The translations under genes and the position numbers were made by a program. A DNA stretch of 64,000 nucleotides from Seminavis robusta (lineage: Eukaryota; Bacillariophyta; Bacillariophyceae; Naviculales; Naviculaceae), in the NCBI GenBank assembly GCA_903772945.1, contig CAICTM010000249.1:21417-85416 (forward strand), written 5' to 3'. Within the stretch, counting starts at the first letter, position 1. Every line of letters begins with the position of its first letter. Under the pieces are notes generated by a model that did no database searches, was not told the DNA's origin, and worked only from the letters and a program-made list of their open reading frames with translations. Positions 48,115 through 58,738 of the stretch are shown one piece after another.

Positions 48115-48294
48115 GATGAGTACAATAGTTATTATAGTTGTCTTGACTTGCTTGTGGAGTGTGCAACATTCGCCTTTGAAGAGTCGAGTCAAGAAGATGA
48201 AAGACGGTTGATTGTGAGGGTGGCGTGGGAAGGAAAATTTTAGAGGTGCGCGAGAAATATCTTAGGGTTCCGTGTTCACCGGAAAGCTGTGCGT

Positions 48295-48340
48295 CTCGAC
48301 TAAGTTAGTCGACTCGAGTGACTCGACTCCCTTAGTCGAG
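48295..48340. repeat. Inverted repeat of CTCGACTAAG
   Basis: Arms 48295-48304 and 48331-48340 are exact complements; the loop itself contains several ACTCGA words. Confidence 0.7.
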
Positions 48341-48462
48341 TCGAGTCCATCTGTGACTGATGGACAGACGATGGACCAAGTGCACCTCCTCGGAACACGT
48401 TGGGTCATCCTATGCATACAACTGATCGATCTTTACAGAGAAGAAGCACGCACTACGAACCC

Positions 48463-48478
48463 TACCGGTACCGGTACC
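48463..48478. repeat. TACCGGTACCGGTACC palindrome
   Basis: Self-complementary 16-mer made of the hexamer TACCGG. Near-identical copies lie at 55866-55880 and 60414-60430. Confidence 0.9.
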
Positions 48479-48539
48479 AGTACACCCCGTTTATGTCGTG
48501 GACGACGATTTTACGAAATGTTAGCCAGCTACTCGAAAT

Positions 48540-49414
48540 CTAGCCCGAAACGCAGGCAAAGTATAGATGGTCAACTGTTGCGAGATGATCAAGGCAAATT
48601 GCTGAGACAATCTAATGTCAGACTCATGCAATGGGAAGATGGATCCTACACACTGCATGCTGGAAAAGAAGCCTTGCAAATTGACAGTGTTGACTCGTCC
48701 AAGACAGTGGGTCAATGAATGTCCTCACGGGACGAACTGCTACGTTTGCCAGCCTCAATGGATATCTGTACTTGTCCAAATGGACGATGGAAACGAGGGA
48801 GACACCAAGCAAGAAAAGGAGACCGTCTTGGAATGTATGGGGTGTTGGAAGCCGTATGACTGCTAGACCATCGTCATGGGCCAGCGAAGCCCACAAGAGT
48901 CTCATCGTGGCGGTTCAACAAAGGACCACGAAGAGGGCCAAGATTGCTAAGGTCATCACACAATTAGATCATGAAAAGGAAAAGGCTGAGAGAATCCAAC
49001 ATGCATGTGATGCAATTTGAGAAGGAACAGGCTCGAAAGAAGAGCTACGGTGATGGATACAGTAGGGCACGTATTCGCCTCCCATGACGAGTCGGTATAT
49101 GGAAGATGATGCAGACTACGATACCAGTGGAAGACCTCGATGATTACGCTGATGAGATCGACGATGATGAGGAAGAAGAGACGTTCAATCAGCGATGCCC
49201 AAGAAACGTGCTGGTGCATCCAACCGCAAGAGCCTGGACAGCGATGACGAGGATGAGGACCACGCCAACGAGGAAGCTGCTAATGGTGGAATAGAAAGAT
49301 TCTGACAATGACCAAGAGGAAGATGAGGAAGTCATTGCACCGGTCAAGCGCAGCAAGAAGCGGACTCATCCGACTCAGGTGTGTTGCTTTGACGATGACG
49401 ACAGTGACGATTGA
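48540..49414 (+). pseudogene. LEO1: Decayed LEO1 (Paf1 complex subunit) copy
   Basis: Translation in shifting frames gives ordered pieces of LEO1, a subunit of the Paf1 transcription-elongation complex: DGQLLRDDQGKLLRQSN then RLMQWEDGSYTLHAGKEALQ (frame ending in a stop at 48716), ASLNGYLYLS, TVLECMG, SRMTARPSSWASEAHKSL then AVQQRTTKRAKIAKVITQLD, FEKEQARKKSYGDGYSRAR, MTSRYMEDDADYDT, EDLDDYADEIDDDEEEE, AKKRAGASNRKSLDSDDEDEDH and finally SDNDQEEDEEVIAPVKRSKK, ending in DDDDSDD at a stop at 49412. At least seven frame changes are needed, and no GT-AG introns explain them. The N-terminal half of LEO1 is absent. This is a dead, intron-free gene fragment; an intact copy should exist elsewhere. Whether it arose by retroposition or segmental duplication is not visible. 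Confidence 0.82.
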
Positions 49415-49684
49415 AAGTTATCTATGGGCCTAAACAATACCAAAATAAGAATGCAGTGGGCGCATCACACACCGTGGTACTGGTACAATACTGGGGCTTG
49501 CCAGCGGTCGAGAGCACAAGGGTCGTTCTTCGCATAAAGGTCTGGCACATGACGATACCATATCGCACTGCCTTGGATAGGCGAATGAGCAAGCCGTCAC
49601 CAAAGGAATGATGGGGATGCCAATGCGACGTCTTCTCTTCAGCCTCCAGTTCAGGAGGATGTTGATCACTTCCAACAGAGCACA

Positions 49685-50086
49685 TTGAACGGGAGAAACA
49701 ATAGTGAGAACTTTGGGCTCCCTTGCATTTTCAAAACGAAAATGGAAGAGTTGGCTCTGTCGCTGGCTCGAGATGGTCTGGGCATAGCTTTCACCATCCA
49801 AGAAACGGATTATGGGTTGCTTCTTCACGATCGATTGGTCAACACATTGAACCCAATGCTGGAGATGTTTGTGGCGAGCCAAGGAGCATGCATGCAGCGC
49901 CTCTCCGAACTCCGAAGCATCACGTTTTTGAAAAGGCAGGAGTCGAGTCGAGTGACAGCCAACAATGCAACCAAGCTAGCCACAAAGAGGGATTCGATTC
50001 ACTGGTTTAAAAGAACCATTTCCAGTGTGGAAGAGAAGTTCATTGCAACAGAGAAGTTGACTTCACCAGAGAAGAAATATCAATAG
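49685..50086 (+). CDS. Unassigned ORF, possibly a gene remnant
   Basis: An open frame of about 134 residues; the first ATG is at 49742 (MEELALSLARDG), giving 114 residues. The frame continues upstream without a stop for about 90 nt but without an ATG. No family recognised. It contains a hydrophilic helical middle and a Lys/Ser-rich end. Because it lies directly after the LEO1 pseudogene and lacks a convincing start, it may be a second degraded fragment rather than an active gene. Confidence 0.25.
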   Translation: MNGRNNSENFGLPCIFKTKMEELALSLARDGLGIAFTIQETDYGLLLHDRLVNTLNPMLEMFVASQGACMQRLSELRSITFLKRQESSRVTANNATKLATKRDSIHWFKRTISSVEEKFIATEKLTSPEKKYQ

Positions 50087-51868
50087 CCTAGCTGGAGACA
50101 GCATCTTTTTCAAACATGCTGGTAAAGCTACAGTATCATAACTGCTCGACAGCTACTGCCACTGTACAGCTACTCAACAGCTACCGTACCACCGTACCAC
50201 CGTACCACCCAGCTGCTGCATCCATCAAAACAATCATTAAGAAATTGCAGCGATTCTTTCAGCAAGAGATACTGGATATCGGGTAGAACAGGGGTATCTT
50301 CCACAGCTCTTCCATACCTTATCAATTTCTGATTTTTGATAGCGTCCGCTAGAAGCTAGATGAGCTCTACATGTACTAGTAGCGGTATGCATTGCTCTGT
50401 AGCTTCAGCCTCGAACTCTAAGACCCTCGAACTCTAAAAGACAGCAGTAACTGTTGAATACCTGAAGGTATTGAATCCTGCAACCTACTCATCAGCAATG
50501 AGCTCATTCATGGCTGTGTGAGCTGCATACCGGTAGCTGCTGCATAGCTGCTGCATAGAAGCTTCAATTGCCCATTGGGCTTCCGATACAGTGACTGGCC
50601 ACTACTTGCTCCCATTGCCGTTAAGCCACTCACATTCTGAAAAGAAGCTTCTTTCGTGACGCTATAGTTTTTAGTTTCTCATTGCCGAAACAGCAGATTT
50701 AAAGCAATGATGGTGTCTACTTGAAGCGTGTTAAACCTTTTCCCGGCCAGCTACGAATACTAGTAGCGAACTCCGAAAAGAAACACTGCCGGAATTCATG
50801 AGCTGCATGAGCTCGAAGGCGGAAGTTGCTTTTGCACTTTTGCACGGCTTCAATGCAAATTCCTCAGTTGGTGTGGAAGTTTGAGCCAATCTTGAATCGA
50901 ATCGAATCGAATCGAAACCTAGCTGGCAAGTTTTAGTAAGTACCACTGAGTAGCTTCGTACCGGAACGTATTGTATTCATCGACCGACACGAATCCTTCT
51001 GGTTGTTCTGATTCTTATTGCCGATTCTTTGAGTGCTGCACCTTCCGCCGGCTTTCAAGATGAAATGATGATGAGGGAGGGTTTTACAGGATCACACCAC
51101 AAGCCAAGGCCTAATGGTACGCAGCTCCTACCGGTACGCTGTACTCAAACAGCTACTCAAACACTTCGCTGGAGCTGCTGGTGCTGGGCAGCTGGGCAGC
51201 TTGCTGGCCTCATCAGGCAGCTCAAAGCTCTAGGCTCAAGGAAGCTCAAAGCAAGATCGGGGTTCACCTTCCTGATAACACACCAATGGCCAATACTCAG
51301 TGTGTACTTCAACCTTCAATCTGGAAGGCATCAACGAGTAGTACAGTACTGTATCTACGTATCCACTACAGTCTACTATAGGAATCTATATCTAGTCTAC
51401 TAGCTAGCTAATCCACTCCAGAGTCCAGAGTCTACGGGTACCGGTAGGGTACAGCTGTACATCGTACATGTACTCGAGTAGCTCTTTGCCTTGAGATGAA
51501 GCTTGTGGTTCTTGCCTTTCTGGCAAAAATCGATAAATCGTTTTCGATTTGAGGCTCTCCAAGACTCTCCTTCTCGGTTAGGCCTTTTAGTGCTTGCATG
51601 AAGAAGCATGTACTGATTTGGCTATACTCCAGGAGTCCAGAGTCAATTGCTCCAATATCGCGACCTTTTGGTTCCTTTGCCCGCAACGGAGCCAAGCAAC
51701 AAATACCAAAGAGCTTCCAGAGCCAAAGCCAAAGCCAAGGAAGTACCAAACAAGTTGTATTCTCTTCTTGCTCACATTTTTACCTCCTTGAGATCACAAT
51801 CTCTTCATAAAAACCAATCCCCTCTCTTCTTATCTCCCCAACCCACCGACCAACCAAACACACACACC
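50087..51868. other. 1.8-kb non-coding region
   Basis: No gene supported. It contains an 8-bp tandem repeat (ccgtacca x3, 50184-50207), CAGCTACTG-type words, tctaGCTAGCTA near 51400-51410, and a GAATC-rich run near 50893-50915. The last 30 nt before 51869 (ccaacccaccgaccaacc) look like a 5' leader. Confidence 0.5.
50184..50207. repeat. 8-bp tandem repeat x3
   Basis: Three exact copies of ccgtacca. Confidence 0.9.
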
Positions 51869-52102
51869 ATGTCCAAAGAGTGCCCCACCCCTCAGATGAA
51901 GCTTACCGAGCTCCTCGCCGCTGGAATCGTCCATATGCATGGAGGAAACGTGGTGCCTCCGCAACCAGCTCGTCCAATGACCCGCGAGACTCTCAGCATG
52001 ACGATCGGCACGGTACTCGATATGATTTCAGACGATGAGTTTGAGGATGATATCCCGGGGCAACCATTTGTGTCCAGCACACATCGCACTGCCAGCCAGT
52101 GA
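51869..52102 (+). CDS. Small hypothetical protein
   Basis: A 77-residue ORF starting MSKECPTPQMKL. The ATG follows a CA-rich, T-free leader (ccaaccaaacacacacaccATG), which is what a genuine translated start often looks like in this organism. The protein has an acidic stretch (DMISDDEFEDDIPG) and no recognised domain. Codon composition resembles neighbouring genes. It could equally be a first exon or chance ORF; no partner exon was found downstream. Confidence 0.4.
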   Translation: MSKECPTPQMKLTELLAAGIVHMHGGNVVPPQPARPMTRETLSMTIGTVLDMISDDEFEDDIPGQPFVSSTHRTASQ

Positions 52103-53525
52103 GCCATGCGGCCCCGCCTTTGAAAATTTTCAGGAAACCAATACTGTTTCGTCACTTCTTTTCTACATTAATCCCCGTCTTCATATCCTGCATATATCTC
52201 AGTTTTGGCACTCTTTCCAAGTTCAGTGCACTTGACTTTCTTTCCCAGCCCTTGGTCTTGGGAGAACAATTTTGGATGAGGGCTCTTTGAATAGAAGCAT
52301 ACCATGGTCGACTCGGCAGCAGTGACAGTGACCAGCGTCTATCATAAAGACCTCCACACTTTTCTAATACTATTAACAGATTTTCCAAAGCTACGTTTTC
52401 GACTTCTTATCAGCGGTGGGCGTGCCGGCACGATATACTAGTTTACCCGTATCAACCATCATGGGGCTCCATTGAGCTCAAACCTTTCTTAGCAATGCCA
52501 GCCAGCTAGCCTCTGGCTTGAAGCTGCCAACCCATTGGGTCGTGGCGCTGGCATTCAAGGAAAGTTCAGGATCCAACATAGTCGGTAGACAAGAGGCGTT
52601 CGTGTAGTGAACACAATCGAAGTCAACCCTGAAAAGAGACCTCCCATGCTCCCATGGCCAAGAAGCCTAGGCCCTCATGTGAAAACGTCACGTCGCTACG
52701 TCCTTGCCTCTCACATCTCATCCGTCATCCAGAACTCAGAAATACCTTCTCCTATGGCTTTAGTTTCTTGATTGTTATCTGGTTTTAGGGAGGGTCTTTT
52801 TGACTCTGGAGAATCGAATCCTTTTTTTCCCAATTAAGCAAGTCCCAAGCTCAATTGCCATGTTGCCATGGGAACCGTGATGAGAATATGAGAATGATGC
52901 AATTTCAGAGCTACGCATGGTCTTGCGAAGGGCAGGCACGCAGGCAAATACAGTAGGCACAAGCCCCTTGAGCATCAGCGCATCATGTCTCAGTCATAAC
53001 TAGAGCAGGGTCCTGCTACCCTATCTCATTATTTTGTAAAAGTATGTGTTCGCCAGGTCGAGAACTGTAACCCTGCGAATCGCTCTCGGACCGAATGGCC
53101 GAATATTCAAAGTACCATCCAGAATCCTGATGAGGGTCTTTCAAAGATATGCTTGCATACTCTTTGTGCCCTGTCATGTTGCATCGACCTTCGCTCCGCA
53201 ATCACAGCCGACGTGTTAGTACGTAGGGTGGTTGCTTTTTGGTGAGCCCAACGATTGCCGAGGGCAGCTTGGTGAGACAGCAGCCTGTCAAGCGCTTCAA
53301 GTGCCCATCGGTTCTTGGACGAAATGACGACTTTCTTGGTATTCTAATCCTCTGCATACCGGTACTAGCTAGCTAGTGCAGAGCCTGGATCATTGTGAAA
53401 GGCACTACATACTCCCTAAACCGTATGCACAAGGCCTTGCTTTTTAACAACCTTGCTCAGAGCAAAAGCAGGTATGATCTAGCTAATAGATTTTCCAACG
53501 GGGGTAGATTGACGTCCAGCTATAG
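52103..53525. other. 1.4-kb non-coding region
   Basis: No gene supported on either strand. An ACCGGTACTAGCTAGCTAGT motif cluster is present near 53359-53376. The right end is the 3' flank of the next minus-strand gene. Confidence 0.5.
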
Positions 53526-55481
53526 CTACTGGTAGCGGTTCCCTGTTTCTTCCGGGAGGCTTGGTCGCAGCACCAAGTAGGCTGCCAGACCAAAGAAAGG
53601 CACGTACTTGGCTACTCGTTCCAAGAGCGCCAGTTCACCATCGCTGACTCCTCGTCGCTTCAGATCATCGTCGACTAGCCACCCCTGGAATGCCGCAAAT
53701 ATGGCCAGGTCCACGAGGAAACTAGAGCCGACCCGATCAATACTCAGCAGGTCCAAAAAGCTGGCATATCTCACAGCAAAGTCTGCACCGTACTCTTCTG
53801 CCCGACCCAGAAAGAACCACAGGATGGACCCGGATCCCACCAACCCCATCAAAGCTCCCAAGACGGGGCTTTCTCCAGCAACTTGTGCTACCACGGGCAG
53901 TTCCTCTTTGGTCACCGCTGCTGCGTCACTGATGGATGTTGTTGTCTCACTGGAACGAACTGCCAAGTAGGGCAACAAAAAGGCCGACGTCAAGAATTGC
54001 ATCCCCACCACAATGGGAAACATGGGCAGCAGATTGGGTTTGCGAGGTCGCTCGTCGCTGAGAAAGCCAGCAAACATGGCAGCCCACGACAGCAACAGAT
54101 TGAAGACTCCCTCCAACATTGGATGCACCGATGGAGAGAATGGCAAGTGAAGCAGCGGTGACACCAAGAAAAAGTTGAGAGACAGGTTCAGGACTTCTTC
54201 CCATGTGCGCGCTTCCAATTGCAATGCGTTGGCGCCAGGTAAGATCCCGTCCGACAAGAACACAATGTACATGTATGCCACCCAGGAGAGTACGGGTATC
54301 CAGCGAACCGGTTCCTGCGATAATTTTGTGGCCAGAGAATCCGTGAACATTGACAGGCCGGATGGTTTTACCACGGCAGGTTCAATAAAATCAATGCCTT
54401 CCACAATCTTTTGTGCCTTGTTGTCGAGTTTGTAAAAAGAACAACCTTGCGTAAATGGGAGTGCTTCTCCCTCTCCATTTTCGAAATGCCACTCTGCCAT
54501 GCCAGAACAGGAATTCGTGTCGATCGCCACCGTATCAATGACAATTTGAAAACTTGCCGGAAAGGCGTTGGAGCACTTGATCAAGTGTTCTTTCAGCTTT
54601 TGTTTTCCGACAAAGGGTTCCGGAAAGGCTGTATCTTCGTACTTTATATTATCGTCTGCAAAGACCTGCACTGCCGCTGTCATGTCACGGCGATTCCATG
54701 CATCAAAGTACTGTTCTGGAGGTGACAAGGGAGCCTTTGTGGTTGATTTTGTTGTTGGTTGTCGCGTTTTTCTTCTAGACTCTTGTTCGATTGCCTCGGG
54801 ATTGTATCCTGTGACGTCCATCACTTTGCTCGCTTGACTCAAAATGTTCAGCCCGGTCTCTCCACCGCGAACGGTTGGTTCTGTCACGAGAACGACGCGT
54901 TGTATCTTCTTTGGCTGTTGTTGTTGTCCTTCCAGTAGTTGAAACATGGCACAACCACGGCTGTTGGGTATCGTCGTCCCCGTCTTCTTGTCATTTCTGT
55001 GAAAGAGCACGCCAATGGTATTTCGTGTCCCATCGACGGCCACATTATCCACGCAAATGGAACGTTCTCGAAAGCTTGTAGTCTCACTCTGCAATCTGAG
55101 TCGTCGTTCTACGGCTTGCTTGCCAATACAGGTCTGGTAAAAGGTGCATTCGTCCCACTCCACCTCTTCACTATCCGAAATCAACTCCAATGCCGCATCC
55201 AGGTTGTTGTCATTGAGATATTCAAAAAACTGAACAGCAACATTATTGTCGCGGTTGTTGTTGGGCTTGACGACAGGCAGACTATTGGATTGTTGTTCTG
55301 GGAGAAGCGACTTGAAAGGACTCAGAAAGTCTGCGACAGCATTCGACAAACACAATTGTGACGGCCGAGCTGCAGGTCTGCTCGTTGTTGCCAGGGACGG
55401 CGACGAAAACGCCCTCGATGGCGAGGCCAACAAGACTGGGGATACAATGGCACCAACGACCACAGCACTTGGGATTCTCAT
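53526..55481 (-). CDS. Plastid-targeted protein: two NTF2-like domains plus membrane domain
   Basis: A 651-residue intronless protein. The N-terminus MRIPSAVVVGAIVSPVLLAS is a signal peptide followed by PSRAFSSPS, an ASAFAP-type cleavage motif with Phe at the +1 position, and a Ser/Arg-rich transit region: the bipartite presequence of diatom plastid proteins. Two SnoaL/NTF2-like domains follow, about 78-200 (VAVQFFEYLNDNNLDAALELI) and about 262-375 (EQYFDAWNRRDMTAAVQVFAD), both with the family's alpha-beta pattern. From about 395 to 640 there are about six hydrophobic segments, for example VLSWVAYMYIVFLSDGI and VFNLLLSWAAMFAGFL, so the protein should sit in a plastid membrane. NTF2-like folds often bind small hydrophobic molecules such as isoprenoids or chlorophyll derivatives, which would fit a thylakoid or envelope role, but that is inference. 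Confidence 0.75.
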   Translation of the reverse strand: MRIPSAVVVGAIVSPVLLASPSRAFSSPSLATTSRPAARPSQLCLSNAVADFLSPFKSLLPEQQSNSLPVVKPNNNRDNNVAVQFFEYLNDNNLDAALELISDSEEVEWDECTFYQTCIGKQAVERRLRLQSETTSFRERSICVDNVAVDGTRNTIGVLFHRNDKKTGTTIPNSRGCAMFQLLEGQQQQPKKIQRVVLVTEPTVRGGETGLNILSQASKVMDVTGYNPEAIEQESRRKTRQPTTKSTTKAPLSPPEQYFDAWNRRDMTAAVQVFADDNIKYEDTAFPEPFVGKQKLKEHLIKCSNAFPASFQIVIDTVAIDTNSCSGMAEWHFENGEGEALPFTQGCSFYKLDNKAQKIVEGIDFIEPAVVKPSGLSMFTDSLATKLSQEPVRWIPVLSWVAYMYIVFLSDGILPGANALQLEARTWEEVLNLSLNFFLVSPLLHLPFSPSVHPMLEGVFNLLLSWAAMFAGFLSDERPRKPNLLPMFPIVVGMQFLTSAFLLPYLAVRSSETTTSISDAAAVTKEELPVVAQVAGESPVLGALMGLVGSGSILWFFLGRAEEYGADFAVRYASFLDLLSIDRVGSSFLVDLAIFAAFQGWLVDDDLKRRGVSDGELALLERVAKYVPFFGLAAYLVLRPSLPEETGNRYQ

Positions 55482-55891
55482 GGTGCAAGCTTCACGATGT
55501 TATAGACATGAGTATTAAGTTGTGGGTGAAGAACAACATGTACTCCAGAGTACTCAACAACAAGAGAGAAGCAATGCTGTCACCGTCGCATTGTCTCTCC
55601 GAGGACTGAGTCACTGGTCTGCGTCCAACGTCACTCCCGGTTTATTCGCGACAAAAAGGATGTTTGATCGAATAAGCCAGGAAGCTGTCAGAAGGACGAA
55701 GATTAAATTTGGGGTCCCCTGGGTCTGGAGGGAACCCTTACTTTGGATCTTTGAGACGTGTCCTCTCAATTCGAGGCACGGATGCTGCAAGATACGGTAG
55801 AAATGGGTGTCACCAAACAAACGAAAATTGCAGCGTCTTCGGTTAGTACATGTACCTATTGCATCTACCGGTACCGGTACAAGAATAAGGA
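55482..55891. promoter_or_regulatory. Divergent promoter region
   Basis: Between the divergent plastid-protein and TPR-protein genes. A TACCGGTACCGGTAC palindrome (55866-55880) ends only 11 nt before the ATG at 55892, so it is probably within the 5' UTR. Confidence 0.4.
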
Positions 55892-57859
55892 ATGGCATCG
55901 GACAATCCAAAACCACGTGAGGTGGCAACAGCCGAACAGGCCGTCGTGCAAGAGCGCTTGGCGGATACGACGACACCATGGAAGAAGCAGGTTGAGGAGT
56001 TGAAAAAGCAGGTTCAGGACTTGCAGCAGAAGTTGGCGAGTTCCAACAGAGCAAAGCAAAACGCCGAGGAACGGCTCCGAGCTGCTAACATGGAAATTGA
56101 ACGCCTCCAGCAAAAATTAGCATCCATCCACCCCCCGGTTGCTGCCGATCATGAACCGAACCAAGGTGCAACCAACAACAGTGATATTAGTGTTGGTCTG
56201 AATACATGTAATACAGAGGACAAAGACTTGGATACCCTTGGTGTTAGCGTATTCCATTTGGAGCACGACTTTTTGGGAAGAGGAAGCCAAGTCGCAAGAT
56301 CTTCCAAAATTTATGACATTGAGAATCTGAAGGGTCCTCCTGGCATCATTCGCAAGAAAGGAGCTGGTGTGGTTTGTCCTTTGGATGGACACATGGGTGC
56401 CGCCTATGTTCATTGTCTAGAAGGAGAGGACCATTTTGGAGAGGCAACTCATATGCTCAGCTATTCGTGGGATTATTCGATTGGAGATATTGTGGATACC
56501 CTTTCTGATTTCTGCCTAAAAAATCAGCTTGATCCCAAGAGAACCTATATCTGGATATGCTGCCTCTGTGTCAATCAACACAGGGTGGTAAAAAATGCTG
56601 CATTGCAAAACTCAGGAATGACAATTCCTTCGCATGTAGATTTCTTCGCCATATTTGGAGAAAAGGTCAAGAAGATTGGGCATTTACTGGCAATGATGGC
56701 TCCATGGAGTGCACCAGTTTATCTCACTCGAGTCTGGTGCATTTTTGAGATTTTTACAGCACATACCACCGATGGGTGCCAAGTTGACATTGTCATGCCC
56801 CCAACAGAAAAACTTTCTTTGGAACAGGATGTCATTGACAATGGCAGTAGCATCAATGCACTGTATGAGACCTTGGGGAAAACCCATGTTGAAAATGCCA
56901 AGGCATCTGTGGAAAGTGACAGGCTAGCCATTCTCTCGCAAATCGAGTCAGGTGCAGGATATCAAGGGCTGAACAATGAAGTAAACAGCTTGTTGCGTGG
57001 GTGGATGTTGGGTGTCATTACCGAGCTAGCAGAAACCAGAGAAAACACCTACGATGAGGACTATGCAATATTTTGCAATCAAGCTGGGATTGTGCTTCAA
57101 AAGAATGGAGAGCCAGATGCAGCCATGCATCTCTTCCAATCTGCTTTGGCTGTATGCGAGGACATGCTGGGTGAGAACAGCTTTGGCACCGCAACCACCT
57201 ACAACAATATTGGCGCTGTGCTGGAAGTCAAGGGTGACTACAATGATGCCTTATTGCAGTACAGCAAAGCTCTCACAATTCAAGAGAAAGTATTGGGTAA
57301 ATATCACCCTGCTGTGGCTACCACGTACAGCAACATTGGGCTTGTACTTCAAAGGATGGGCGACTTCAATAGTGCTCTTTCAAAGTATGAGGAATGTCTT
57401 GCCATTGGTGTGTCTACGTTGGGAAGGCATCACACAGATGTGGCAACCACCTACAATAACATTGGTTCTATTCTCTGGGAGATTGGTGACTATGAAGGTG
57501 CTTTGCTGAAGCACAAGGAAGCTCTTGCTGCTAGATTGTCAGCCTTGGGGAAGAACCACCCTGATACTGCTCAGTCGTTCCACAATATTGGTTCCACTCT
57601 TGTGAAACAGGGTAACTATGATGAAGCCTTGTTGAAATTTGAAGAGTGCCTTGCCATCTGGGAGCCTGTGTTGGGACGGGATCATCCCAACACGAAGGAA
57701 TGCATGAAATTAAAGCAAATCGCAGCGGGAAAAGCACGGAGGGAATGGTCTCAAGTGACAATGGAGCATGAACAAAGCAACTGGCTTGAGGAGTGGCAGG
57801 CACAAGAAGATCCTGAGCTCATCGCGGCATTGGAAGCATCCCTCTTATCGCCCGAATAA
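55892..57859 (+). CDS. Coiled-coil / TIR- or HET-like / kinesin-light-chain-type TPR protein
   Basis: A 655-residue intronless protein in three parts. Residues 28-80 form a coiled coil (KKQVEELKKQVQDLQQKLAS). Residues about 140-340 carry a conserved alpha/beta domain with HMLSYSWDYSIGDIV (about 186), TYIWICCLCVNQH (about 218) and LTRVWCIFEIFTAHT (about 276); these resemble the strand motifs of TIR-like and fungal HET domains (WIDALCINQ type) that occur in algal proteins. Residues about 390-605 hold five or six 42-residue TPRs of the kinesin light chain type, for example ATTYNNIGAVLEVKGDYNDALLQY. The layout of a small effector-like domain plus a repeat sensor recalls immune or cell-death receptors, although no NTPase module is present. 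The acidic C-terminus (DPELIAALEASL) resembles a ubiquitin-interacting motif. Molecular function is unproven. Confidence 0.75.
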   Translation: MASDNPKPREVATAEQAVVQERLADTTTPWKKQVEELKKQVQDLQQKLASSNRAKQNAEERLRAANMEIERLQQKLASIHPPVAADHEPNQGATNNSDISVGLNTCNTEDKDLDTLGVSVFHLEHDFLGRGSQVARSSKIYDIENLKGPPGIIRKKGAGVVCPLDGHMGAAYVHCLEGEDHFGEATHMLSYSWDYSIGDIVDTLSDFCLKNQLDPKRTYIWICCLCVNQHRVVKNAALQNSGMTIPSHVDFFAIFGEKVKKIGHLLAMMAPWSAPVYLTRVWCIFEIFTAHTTDGCQVDIVMPPTEKLSLEQDVIDNGSSINALYETLGKTHVENAKASVESDRLAILSQIESGAGYQGLNNEVNSLLRGWMLGVITELAETRENTYDEDYAIFCNQAGIVLQKNGEPDAAMHLFQSALAVCEDMLGENSFGTATTYNNIGAVLEVKGDYNDALLQYSKALTIQEKVLGKYHPAVATTYSNIGLVLQRMGDFNSALSKYEECLAIGVSTLGRHHTDVATTYNNIGSILWEIGDYEGALLKHKEALAARLSALGKNHPDTAQSFHNIGSTLVKQGNYDEALLKFEECLAIWEPVLGRDHPNTKECMKLKQIAAGKARREWSQVTMEHEQSNWLEEWQAQEDPELIAALEASLLSPE

Positions 57860-58738
57860 TCTGTGATTCGCCAACATCACGACAAATCGCTGCGTCGCTG
57901 ACTCAAATCTAGGATAGCTAGCTAGCTAGCAGTAGTATTTGCTTGTGTAGCTCGATCTGATTATCTTGGAAGCCGCCCCAGATGCATCCGAGAACGGACG
58001 TCACTCGCGGTTATTCGCAACCCGACTCAACAAAAGGGTGCTGACTTGCTTGGAGGAGCTCTTGGGGGCAAGTTCGACCGAGACTAATAGTAGGTGATCA
58101 CCCGCGACCCCATTGAGGCCCAGGAAATCCAACGTTTGCTCCCTGATCTTGCTCGCTGCTTTCACCGACCCGAATCGCCGTGAGTCGGAGTCTGCTGCTT
58201 TTGGTTTGATGGAAACAAAGTCGAGAAGCCCGACGGATACTACTTCGCGAGCGAATGATGGTCAAGTACAAGACGGGACAGGGGAAACCGGTCGCAGAAC
58301 TTCATTGAGAAAGACGGACTTTGGCTGTCAGCGAAGGGTTGACTTGTGATGCCCCTGAGCTAGATTTTGATATCCAGGGTGTCCGTCTCCTCGGTCCTCA
58401 ACAGGCCATAGGACCGCGGTGATGTTGAGCTGGCTCGACACATCCACAGAGAAAAAGTCATGGCGTGTTTGCCATATACGGTAGGTACACCGCAGGTAGA
58501 ATAATCGTCGTTCACATAGAGCTCGGGGAGGTTGACGGCAACGCCTGACCAGCAACGACAGTGTTCTCGCGCCCTCTTGTTCTGATACGATGTTGAAAAT
58601 GAGGGCTCTGAATATCACTTTGTTTGAAACCTTTTGATCGATCCGCAGTTTTTTACGACAATGACTTGTTCTGCTGTGTGGTTCAAATCCTTGCGCCCTC
58701 CGTTTTTCGCGTGCCGGTTTGTTGTTGTTGTTGTCTTG
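57860..58738. other. Convergent intergenic region
   Basis: A (TAGC)4 run lies at 57915-57930. Short open frames on both strands (58113-58349, 58328-58618) show no recognisable family and were not called. Confidence 0.5.
57915..57930. repeat. (TAGC)4 self-complementary run
   Basis: tagctagctagctagc, a self-complementary tetranucleotide repeat shortly after the TPR gene stop. Confidence 0.9.

Larger units (their letters stand above)
48115..48539. other. Intergenic, hairpin and TACCGG repeats
   Basis: Holds an inverted repeat of GACTCGAG words (48295-48340) and a (TACCGG)n palindrome at 48463-48478. No gene supported; the promoter of the FG-GAP gene should be near its left end. Confidence 0.45.

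Noticed and set aside
58113-58618. Possible small genes on both strands
   Set aside because: No family resemblance, overlapping opposite frames and no good start context.
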